From OMOG01 sp041485845 (GTDB lineage: Bacteria; Acidobacteriota; Terriglobia; Bryobacterales; Bryobacteraceae), in assembly GCA_041485845.1 (NCBI GenBank), contig JBGPKH010000397.1, forward strand, positions 1 through 8,231: 8,231 nt of DNA. The letters are read 5' to 3'. Below are positions 1 through 5,055 of this stretch, piece by piece. A program made the translations under genes and the position numbers. Under the pieces are notes generated by a model. The model was not told where the DNA came from. It saw only the letters and a list, made by a program, of their open reading frames with translations, and did no database searches. Each line of letters begins with the position of its first letter. Within the stretch, counting starts at the first letter, position 1.

Positions 1-420
1 ATACGTGGCCAGCTCGGCATCCGGGTGAAGCATGCTGTGACCGGAGGAAGGAGACACCATGATGGGGAAATCCATTTTGGTGCCGAGGATCTCGGTTGCC
101 GTCTGGATGGGGCTGACGTCGAGAACCCGATTCGGTATCAGTTCCACCCAGTCGAAAGCCTCCCGGTTCCGGCGCAGCGTGAACTCGCTATCCGTCCCGT
201 AAGCCGTGTAGTCGTAGTTGTATCGGGGGAGCTTGGCGTATGCCACGGGCTCGAAATCGAATGCCGTAACGAGCTCATTCAGCCCGGGAACACGGCTGTG
301 ATCGCGGAACGGATCCTGCTGGGACCGGAGCAGCGGCGAGCCGGCAAGAAAGCCTGCCATGGCCCGGAAAGCGTTCCGGCGAGTCAGGCTGTTCGCCCAA
401 ACCTGATCGAGTCTTCGCAC
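1..420 (-). CDS. FMN-dependent alpha-hydroxy-acid dehydrogenase, N-terminal part (runs off the window)
   Basis: The first 140 codons are present; the rest lies beyond base 1. The family (glycolate oxidase, lactate dehydrogenase/oxidase, mandelate dehydrogenase) oxidises 2-hydroxy acids to 2-oxo acids using FMN in a TIM barrel. Family landmarks seen are the segment DFEPVAYAKLPRYNYDYTAY (residues 55-74), then NREAFDWVELIPNRVLDVSP (85-104), then FPIMVSPSSGHSMLHPDAEL (118-137), matching the usual 'NR.AFD...L.PRVL.DVS' and 'PI..AP....L.HP..E' blocks. Before these is a leader with a twin arginine, SLTRRNAFRAMAGFLAG (11-27), suggesting Tat export of a folded flavoprotein. The start is GTG at 420-418: a GGAGG lies 4 bases upstream (425-429) and an in-frame TGA lies a little further upstream. 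An internal ATG at residue 21 would destroy the leader. The substrate cannot be told because the catalytic half is missing. Confidence 0.88.
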   Translation of the reverse strand, partial: MRRLDQVWANSLTRRNAFRAMAGFLAGSPLLRSQQDPFRDHSRVPGLNELVTAFDFEPVAYAKLPRYNYDYTAYGTDSEFTLRRNREAFDWVELIPNRVLDVSPIQTATEILGTKMDFPIMVSPSSGHSMLHPDAELATY

Positions 421-424
421 GATG

Positions 425-429
425 CCTCC
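425..429 (-). promoter_or_regulatory. Ribosome binding site deciding a GTG start
   Basis: On the minus strand this reads GGAGG, 4 bases before the GTG at 420-418. It decides the start of the alpha-hydroxy-acid dehydrogenase in favour of the upstream GTG, which keeps the twin-arginine leader, over the later ATG. Confidence 0.75.
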
Positions 430-532
430 AACTCCAACGTGGGAGCAGTTTAAGAAAGAATATCACCAACCGCACGATTCTGTACGGACCACCGATATGG
501 ATCCTGATGGATCCTGAAAAGGTGGGCGCCCG

Positions 533-563
533 GCAATATCCGCCGTAATATCCGGAATATTGC
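533..563. repeat. AT-rich imperfect inverted repeat, possible operator
   Basis: GCAATATCCG (533-542) is mirrored by CGGAATATTGC (553-563), the second arm having one extra base. AATATCCG also occurs twice in direct orientation (535-542 and 547-554). It lies about 113 bases upstream of the dehydrogenase GTG, a plausible place for a regulator site, in otherwise GC-rich DNA. There is no T-run after it, so a terminator is less likely. The function is inferred only from arrangement. Confidence 0.45.
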
Positions 564-611
564 GGATCTAGACTTTCTACCTTTTCCGAAGATTAAAACG
601 TGTCCGACTAG

Positions 612-800
612 ATTCTCGTGGCCGCCGGCGCCATCATTGTGGCGGGCACGACCGGAACGGTTTTCGGCTACTCGATTCCGCGGCTGGTGCATCGTCTCGG
701 CTGGGATCCCAAGATCGCATCGGGGCCCGCGGTCCTGGCGCGGACGGATGTGGCTGCGCTGTTTGGTTATCTGTGGCTGTCGACATTCATCCTGGCTTAG
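612..800 (+). pseudogene. 3' remnant of an MgtE-type magnesium transporter gene
   Basis: An open stretch follows an in-frame TAG (609-611) and ends at TAG 798-800. It encodes about 62 residues: a hydrophobic segment (VAAGAIIVAGTTGTVFGYSI), then RLGWDPKIASGPAVLARTDV, then a second hydrophobic segment (AALFGYLWLSTFILA). This matches the end of the MgtE membrane domain, where 'P...KRLG.DPA.ASGP....L.D..G...Y' bridges the last two transmembrane helices. Full MgtE proteins have around 450 residues with cytoplasmic N and CBS domains plus five helices; here only the last two helices survive. There is no ribosome binding site before the possible GTG at 618. I take it as a truncated relic rather than a working small protein. 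Confidence 0.72.
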
Positions 801-814
801 GCTGCGCCTAAGCC
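794..814. terminator. Perfect hairpin over the potD stop codon
   Basis: GGCTTAGGC (794-802) and GCCTAAGCC (806-814) form a perfect 9-bp stem with a 3-base loop. The potD stop (TAG, 810-808) and the last codon of the MgtE relic (TAG, 798-800) both lie in the stem. No U-run follows on the minus strand. On the plus strand it is followed by a modestly T-rich GATTTGATTT. It is probably a bidirectional transcript end or a 3' stabilising structure between convergent units. Confidence 0.6.
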
Positions 815-1830
815 GATTTGATTTCCGTCCAGATACGGTCGCGGAGCCGTTGCGCGGCGGGGGGCAGCGTGTGGGGCCACTCGCCTCGGGCGAACACTTC
901 GGGGGGCGGATAGAGGGTCGGATTCCGGCGCACGGATTCCGGAAGGAGATCCTGCGCGGCGCCGTTGGCCGTCGCGGTCTTGGTGGCTTCCACAATCTGC
1001 GCGGAGACCTGGGGGCGGAGCAGGTAGTCCAGGAACTGATGCGCCAGGCGCGTGCGGCGGCTTTCGCGCAAGATCGCGGCGCAATCGCAGTAGAAGGGAA
1101 AGCCTTCGGCGGGGTACGTGAACGCCACATTGGGAGCAGCCGCGATCGCCTGTTGCGCGGTGGTGGACCAGAGCTGGGCGGCCAATACGTCGCCGGATAC
1201 GAGTTGATCGCGAACCTCGGCGTTGAGGTAGGCGCGCAATAACGGTTTCTGGGCGACGGCTTCACGCTCGGCGTTGCGCAGCTCCGCAGGATCCGTCGCG
1301 CTGAACGAGAGGCCCAGCTTCTTCAGGCACGCGCCCAGCATGTCTTCCGGGTCGTCGAGCATGGTCAGCCGGCCTTTGAGGCGCGGGTCCCATAGGTCGG
1401 CCCATCGCTGGGGCGCGGGCTGGAAGGTCCGATTGTAGGCGATCCCGGTGCCGTTCCACATGTAGGGGACGGTCCATTCGAGCGCCGGGTCCCAGGCCGG
1501 AGAGCGGAAGCGCGGGTCCAGGTTGGCCAGGCCCGGAAGCCAGTCGCGGCGAAGCGGCGCGAGCAGGCCGTATTGCCGCATGGCCTCGATGCGGCTGTGC
1601 GTGGGGAAAACCACGTCCCAGCCGGAATTGCCGCCGAGCACTTTGGCGAGCATCTCTTCGTTGCTCTCGTACGTGGCGTAGCGAACGCGCACGCCGAATT
1701 CGGCTTCGAACCCGGGGATCGTCTCGGGCGCGACGTAGGTGGACCAGTTGTACACGTTGAGGCGCGGGCGCGGGTCGCGCGCGCAGGCCGCCAATCCGCC
1801 GGCTCCGAGGAGAAAGACGCGCCGGTTCAT
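808..1830 (-). CDS. potD: Spermidine/putrescine-binding lipoprotein PotD
   Basis: This is the substrate-binding component of a polyamine ABC importer and captures spermidine or putrescine outside the cytoplasmic membrane. It has 340 residues, about the usual length. The leader MNRRVFLLGAGGLAAC ends in a lipobox with Cys16 and carries a twin arginine followed by V-F-L, so it may be a Tat-exported lipoprotein. The mature part follows E. coli PotD closely in layout: VYNWSTYVAPETIPGFEAEF (26-45), YESNEEMLAKV (54-64), DDPEDMLGACLKKLG (159-173), a Trp in AAQLWS (221), and the C-terminal TLYPPPEVFARGEW (305-318). The acidic pair that contacts amines is kept as Asp160/Asp163, and the Asp of PFYCDC (249) is kept. 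The Trp two positions before that Asp in E. coli is Tyr247 here. The ATG at 1830 overlaps the potC stop (ATGA), so potD is the last gene of the operon. Confidence 0.95.
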   Translation of the reverse strand: MNRRVFLLGAGGLAACARDPRPRLNVYNWSTYVAPETIPGFEAEFGVRVRYATYESNEEMLAKVLGGNSGWDVVFPTHSRIEAMRQYGLLAPLRRDWLPGLANLDPRFRSPAWDPALEWTVPYMWNGTGIAYNRTFQPAPQRWADLWDPRLKGRLTMLDDPEDMLGACLKKLGLSFSATDPAELRNAEREAVAQKPLLRAYLNAEVRDQLVSGDVLAAQLWSTTAQQAIAAAPNVAFTYPAEGFPFYCDCAAILRESRRTRLAHQFLDYLLRPQVSAQIVEATKTATANGAAQDLLPESVRRNPTLYPPPEVFARGEWPHTLPPAAQRLRDRIWTEIKSA

Positions 1831-2585
1831 ATCTCGCGCACCCGTTCGGAAATCAGGATGAGGACGCCGAAGACCACGGTGATCAGGGCGGAGATGGCGT
1901 TGATCACGGGGCTGGCGCCGCGGCGGGCCATGGCGTAGATGACCATGGGCAGTGTTTCGGAATCGACGCCGGCCACCATGCTGGTGATGACGTAATCGTC
2001 AAACGACACGGTTACGGCGAGCAGCGCGGCGGCCACGATACCGGGGAGGAGGGCCGGTAAGGTGACGTACCAGAAGGCCTGCCATTCGTTGGCGCCGAGA
2101 TCCATGGCGGCCTCCTCCAGGGCGGGGCTCACGGTGCGCAGCCGGGCGGAGACCACGATCACCACGTAGGCGATCGAAAATGCGACGTGCGCCAGAACTA
2201 CGGTGTACAGGCCGAGCTGCCAGTGCAGCCAGCGGAAGGCCCACTGATACAACGCCAGCAGCGAGATGCCGGTGACGATCTCGGGGGTCACGAGCGACAG
2301 GTACAGCGAGCCGGTGAGCAGGCGCGAGCCGCGCTTCCACAGGCCGTACGCGCAGAGGGTGCCGATGACCGTCGAGATCGCGGTGGCCCAGAGCGCGATG
2401 ACGATGCTGTTCCAGGTTCCCTCGACGATCTGGGGATCGCGAAAGATGGCGCGGTACCAGTCGAGTGAGAAGCCCTCCCACACGGTGAAGCGCGACGAGT
2501 TGAAACTGAAGACCGCAAGCGTGGCGAGCGGCAGGTGCAGAAACGCGTAGAATGCAACGGCGTATGCGGCCAGCCAGCGTTTCAT
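1827..2585 (-). CDS. potC: Polyamine ABC transporter permease PotC
   Basis: One of two membrane subunits of the polyamine importer, 252 residues with about six transmembrane segments. It begins with a hydrophobic helix (LAAYAVAFYAFLHLPLATLA, 5-24) followed by FSFNSSRFTVWEGFSLDWY, typical of PotC. The EAA loop that docks on the ATPase is at 158-183 (EEAAMDLGANEWQAFWYVTL onward). The later FDDYVITSMVAG (195-206) is a PotC hallmark. The reading frame is open far upstream, to about 3371, but that upstream part is antisense-like noise out of frame with potB. The start chosen is ATG 2585-2583, overlapping the potB TGA as ATGA, with only a weak GAGCCG-like upstream signal, so translational coupling is expected. 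Its own stop overlaps potD in the same way. Confidence 0.94.
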   Translation of the reverse strand: MKRWLAAYAVAFYAFLHLPLATLAVFSFNSSRFTVWEGFSLDWYRAIFRDPQIVEGTWNSIVIALWATAISTVIGTLCAYGLWKRGSRLLTGSLYLSLVTPEIVTGISLLALYQWAFRWLHWQLGLYTVVLAHVAFSIAYVVIVVSARLRTVSPALEEAAMDLGANEWQAFWYVTLPALLPGIVAAALLAVTVSFDDYVITSMVAGVDSETLPMVIYAMARRGASPVINAISALITVVFGVLILISERVREI

Positions 2586-3409
2586 GCGAGCGGCTCGCTT
2601 TCGCGGCGCAGAAACACCCACAGACAAACGGTCACCACGGCCATCAGTCCGATGGAGACGGCCGAACCAAAGGGCCAGTCGCGCGCGCTGGTGAACTGGT
2701 TCTGCACCAGGTTGCCGACCAGGACGGTGCGGCCGCCGCCCAGCAGGTCGGGTGTGAGATAAGCGCCCAGGCAGGGGATGAAGACGAGAATCGATCCCGC
2801 GACAATCCCGGGCTTGGTAAGCGGCAGGATCACGCGGAAGACGGTGGACACGGGGCGCGCGCCCAAGTCCGCAGCCGCTTCGACCAGGGACGGGTCGAGG
2901 CGTTCGAGCGTAGCGTAGATGGGCAGCACCATGAACGGCAGATAGCCGTAGACCAGCCCCAGCAGCACCGCGCCGGTATTGTAGAGGAGCGGCAGAGGAG
3001 TATGGATGATGCCGACGGCCTGCAACGCGGTGTTGATGAGCCCGGTTTCCCGAAGGAGAAAGATCCATGCGTAGGTGCGCACCAGGAAGCTGGTCCAGAA
3101 CGGCAGCATGACCAGTTGCAGGTAGAGGTTTTTGTGCCGGGACGCGCGCGCGATGAACAGCGCGGCGGGGAAGGCGAGGACCAGGCAGACGGCGGTGGCC
3201 GCGCCCGCCACGAGGAAGGATCGCAGCAGGATCTCGAGGTAGAGAGGATCGAAGAGGCGCCGGTAGTTTTCGAGGGCCCACGGCTGCTCGACGCCGCCCA
3301 AAGGGCCGCGAGCCAGAAAGCTGTAGGCGAGCACGATGGCGAACGGAGCGGCAAAGAAGGCCGCCATCCAAAGGCGCGCAGGGAACAGAAACCAGGAGCG
3401 CAGATTCAT
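2582..3409 (-). CDS. potB: Polyamine ABC transporter permease PotB
   Basis: The partner permease of PotC, 275 residues with about six transmembrane segments. The N-terminus has a first helix (LWMAAFFAAPFAIVLAYSFL, 13-32), then the long periplasmic loop with ALENYRRLFDPLY. The conserved block LPFWTSFLVRTYAWIFLLR (102-120) is highly characteristic of PotB. The EAA loop lies at 177-202 (EAAADLGARPVSTVFRVILP onward), and the C-terminal half has PCLGAYLTPDLLGGG (212-226). The frame could start 44 codons earlier, but that extension is Arg-rich noise inside potA. ATG 3409-3407 overlaps the potA TGA as ATGA and gives the normal N-terminus. The stop overlaps the potC start in the same way. Confidence 0.95.
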   Translation of the reverse strand: MNLRSWFLFPARLWMAAFFAAPFAIVLAYSFLARGPLGGVEQPWALENYRRLFDPLYLEILLRSFLVAGAATAVCLVLAFPAALFIARASRHKNLYLQLVMLPFWTSFLVRTYAWIFLLRETGLINTALQAVGIIHTPLPLLYNTGAVLLGLVYGYLPFMVLPIYATLERLDPSLVEAAADLGARPVSTVFRVILPLTKPGIVAGSILVFIPCLGAYLTPDLLGGGRTVLVGNLVQNQFTSARDWPFGSAVSIGLMAVVTVCLWVFLRRESEPLA

Positions 3410-4365
3410 GCGAAGCTCATTTCGTCGCCGGGGTCCCAGCCTATGTGGACGGCGTCGCCGGCCGCGAAGCCGGCGGAGGCACGCGACACCTGGACGACGA
3501 TGTCTTCGCCGCCCGAGAGCCGCACCTGCACCTGCACGCAATCGCCGAGGAAGGTGGAGCCCGTGATGACTCCGGGAGACTGACGGCTTCGCTCGCCGCC
3601 AGGGCTGCGCGCTACGGTCATGGCTTCGGGCCGGACGCCGATGCCGCCGATCCAGTTGACGGCGCCGAGGAAACCGGCGACAAACCGGGAACGCGGGCGG
3701 AGATACACGTCTTCGGGCGAACCCACCTGCTCGACCTTGCCTTCATTCATGACGGCGAGCTGATCGGACATGGAGAGGGCTTCTTCCTGGTCGTGGGTCA
3801 CCAGCAGGAAGGTGATGCCGACGCGCCGCTGCATCGCCTTGAGCTCCAGGCGCATCTGCTTGCGGAGTTTGGGGTCGAGCGCGGCCAGCGGCTCATCGAG
3901 CAGGAGCACGTCCGGTTGCAGCACCAGGGAGCGGGCGAGCGCCACGCGCTGGCGTTCTCCACCGGAAAGCTGAGCGGGACGCCGTGACTCCTTGCCCGTG
4001 AGGTTCACCAGTTCCAGCGCCTGGTTGACGCGCCGGCCGATGTCTGGCGCGCCGTGGCGCTTGAGGCCGAACTCGATGTTCTCACGCGCGCTGAGATGGG
4101 GGAAGAGCGCGTAGCTCTGAAATACGGTGCTGACGTTGCGCTCGTAAGGTTTGCGGCGGTTCACGATCTCGCCGTTGAGCAGCACGTCGCCGGACGTGGG
4201 CTCTTCGAAGCCGGCGATGAGGCGGAGGGTAGTGGTCTTGCCGCAGCCGGACGGGCCCACCAGGGAGAAGAAGCTTCCCCGCGGAATGGAAAGCGAGATA
4301 TCCGCGACCGCGCGCTGGCCCGGGAAATGCTTCACCAGCTTGCGCAATTCGAGAATGGGGCCCAT
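3406..4365 (-). CDS. potA: Polyamine ABC transporter ATPase PotA
   Basis: The nucleotide-binding subunit that powers polyamine uptake, on the cytoplasmic face against PotB/PotC. All ATPase motifs are intact: Walker A GPSGCGKT (37-44), Q-loop Gln83 in VFQSYALFPH, signature LSGGERQR (133-140), Walker B VLLLDEP (153-159), D-loop ALD (162-164) and switch His191 in THDQEEA. The C-terminus is a shortened TOBE domain: FVAGFLGAVNWIGG (228-241) runs almost directly into VRPEAM (244-249), where relatives carry roughly 40 residues of beta strand. The last part, ITGSTFLGDCVQVQVRL onward, is normal. The total of 319 residues compares with about 378 in E. coli PotA. The start is ATG 4365-4363, with no strong ribosome binding site just upstream. 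It is the first gene of the operon. Confidence 0.95.
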   Translation of the reverse strand: MGPILELRKLVKHFPGQRAVADISLSIPRGSFFSLVGPSGCGKTTTLRLIAGFEEPTSGDVLLNGEIVNRRKPYERNVSTVFQSYALFPHLSARENIEFGLKRHGAPDIGRRVNQALELVNLTGKESRRPAQLSGGERQRVALARSLVLQPDVLLLDEPLAALDPKLRKQMRLELKAMQRRVGITFLLVTHDQEEALSMSDQLAVMNEGKVEQVGSPEDVYLRPRSRFVAGFLGAVNWIGGIGVRPEAMTVARSPGGERSRQSPGVITGSTFLGDCVQVQVRLSGGEDIVVQVSRASAGFAAGDAVHIGWDPGDEMSFA

Positions 4366-4417
4366 CGATCAACAAGAATAGCAAGTGCGGGCGGCTCAGG
4401 CGTTGCGCGGATATAAC

Positions 4418-4440
4418 GTGGTCCGTTAGCAACGGCCCAC
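4418..4440. promoter_or_regulatory. 23-bp inverted repeat upstream of potA, possible operator or leader hairpin
   Basis: The arms GTGG-T-CCGTT (4418-4427) and AACGG-C-CCAC (4431-4440) pair over nine positions with one mismatch around an AGC loop. It lies 53-75 bases before the potA ATG, the natural control region of the pot operon. No T-run follows on the minus strand. It may be a dimeric repressor site or a 5' leader hairpin. No clear -35/-10 pair could be assigned beside it. Confidence 0.5.
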
Positions 4441-4486
4441 CGCGGAGAAACGGAGATGCGGAGATTGGCGCGGAGCAAGACCGAAG

Positions 4487-5027
4487 AAAAAGAAGACGGC
4501 GGATTCGCGCGGCGGGCTCGACTTCGTGGTCAAGTTCGAGAACGCGGAGGGAGCGGAGGAGCGCTATCGAGCCGGCTGAAAGCCGGCTGCGGGCAAGATT
4601 GCCGGAAGTTGCGGCCCTCCTTGTCCAGCAGCAGGTGGCAGGGGGCCGCGCCCATGGAAGAACGCCGATTCAGGAGCGCCAGTTTTCGGTTGCGGGATCG
4701 ATCGAAAAGGCGCTGACCGCGCCAGCCGGTTCGCCCTCGAACGTGTCCATTCATTCACGGCAAACAGGAGCCGGCGTTTCGGGTCGAGATCCAGGAAGGA
4801 TGGGTCGGGCGCCCCGGCCGCCAGCCCGAGCGGGACCAGCGTGATGTTCTGGGAAACTTCGAGATCGTCCGTTTGCAGCCGAAGGGCAGATTCCCTTGGG
4901 CGCGCCGTTATCCAGGCGCAAGCTGGCGGTGGAGGCTCGGCATGAGCCTGCTGCCGGTGGCTTTCATCGGGAACTGGTGAGTGCTTTGAATCGGGGCAAG
5001 GTGGTCAAGTTCGAGCGGGTAAAATAA
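4487..5027 (+). pseudogene. Decayed gene of unknown family, frame-shifted and interrupted by a palindromic element
   Basis: Four protein-like pieces appear in order but in different plus frames. They are KKKTADSRGGLDFVVKFENA (from 4487, reaching a TGA at 4577), PEVAALLVQQQVAGGRAHGR (about 4602-4661, going on to RQFSVAGSIEKALT), HGKQEPAFRVEIQEGWVGRP (about 4756-4815, going on to VLGNFEIVRLQPKG), and PLSRRKLAVEARHEPAAGGF (about 4905-4964), ending ALNRGKVVKFERVK with TAA at 5025-5027. Codon use inside the pieces is GC3-rich like the real genes around, which random frames would show less evenly. The palindromic repeat at 4570-4603 falls exactly where the first piece stops. I do not recognise the family. 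The end lies 28 bases before the next gene, so it may once have been that gene's operon partner. A non-coding spacer remains possible. Confidence 0.4.
4570..4603. repeat. GC-rich palindromic (REP-like) element
   Basis: AGCCGGCT (4570-4577), itself a palindrome, is repeated at 4581-4588 across a GAA loop, so the pair can fold as a stem of up to 8 bp. It is followed at once by a second small hairpin, GGCAA-GA-TTGCC (4592-4603). Paired GC-rich stems with a GAA-type loop are the style of dispersed intergenic palindromes in large soil-bacterial genomes. That it is dispersed is inferred; only this window was read. Confidence 0.5.
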
Positions 5028-5030
5028 GAA

Positions 5031-5050
5031 CGCAGGCGAAAGCGCCTGCG
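5031..5050. repeat. Perfect 8-bp hairpin just before the flavoprotein start
   Basis: CGCAGGCG (5031-5038) and CGCCTGCG (5043-5050) pair perfectly around AAAG. It sits between the end of the decayed gene and the ATG at 5056, occupying the place where a ribosome binding site would be. It resembles the element at 4570-4603 in style and could be a relative, or a terminator/attenuator without a T-run. Confidence 0.55.
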
Positions 5051-5055
5051 CACCG

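Larger units (their letters stand above)
421..611. other. Intergenic region upstream of the dehydrogenase gene, with short repeats
   Basis: About 190 bases without a credible gene. It must hold the promoter of the dehydrogenase gene on the minus strand, but I see no convincing -35/-10 pair. It contains a tandem ATGGATCCTG duplication (495-514) and an AT-rich repeat cluster (533-563), the only markedly AT-rich patch near here. Confidence 0.6.
4366..5055. other. 690-base stretch without an intact gene
   Basis: Between the divergent starts of potA and the flavoprotein gene no frame gives a convincing complete protein. The part near potA (4366-4440) is its leader with the inverted repeat. Then comes a purine-rich patch with repeated CGGAG units (4442-4476), followed by frame-jumping coding-like DNA with palindromic elements up to the flavoprotein start. 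Confidence 0.7.

Noticed and set aside
495..514. Tandem ATGGATCCTG repeat as a mobile-element target duplication
   Set aside because: The copies touch with nothing between them and no transposase or terminal repeats are nearby, so simple slippage is the better explanation.
637..1242. Plus-strand open frame of about 200 codons over the MgtE relic and the potD 3' end
   Set aside because: It is out of frame with the MgtE-like sequence and antisense to potD, with no domain and no ribosome binding site.
2586..3371. Upstream extension of the potC frame
   Set aside because: It lies inside potB in another frame. The ATGA overlap at 2582-2585 and the normal PotC N-terminus fix the start.
2552..3583. 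Long plus-strand open frame of 343 codons opposite potB
   Set aside because: It mirrors a conserved permease gene on the other strand. Its product is Arg/Gln/Asp-rich without any domain, typical of antisense frames in GC-rich DNA.
4456..4716. Plus-strand frame of 86 codons in the gene-poor stretch
   Set aside because: It is Arg/Ser-rich, crosses the palindromic element, and lacks any recognisable segment. The better coding-like pieces are in the other frames.
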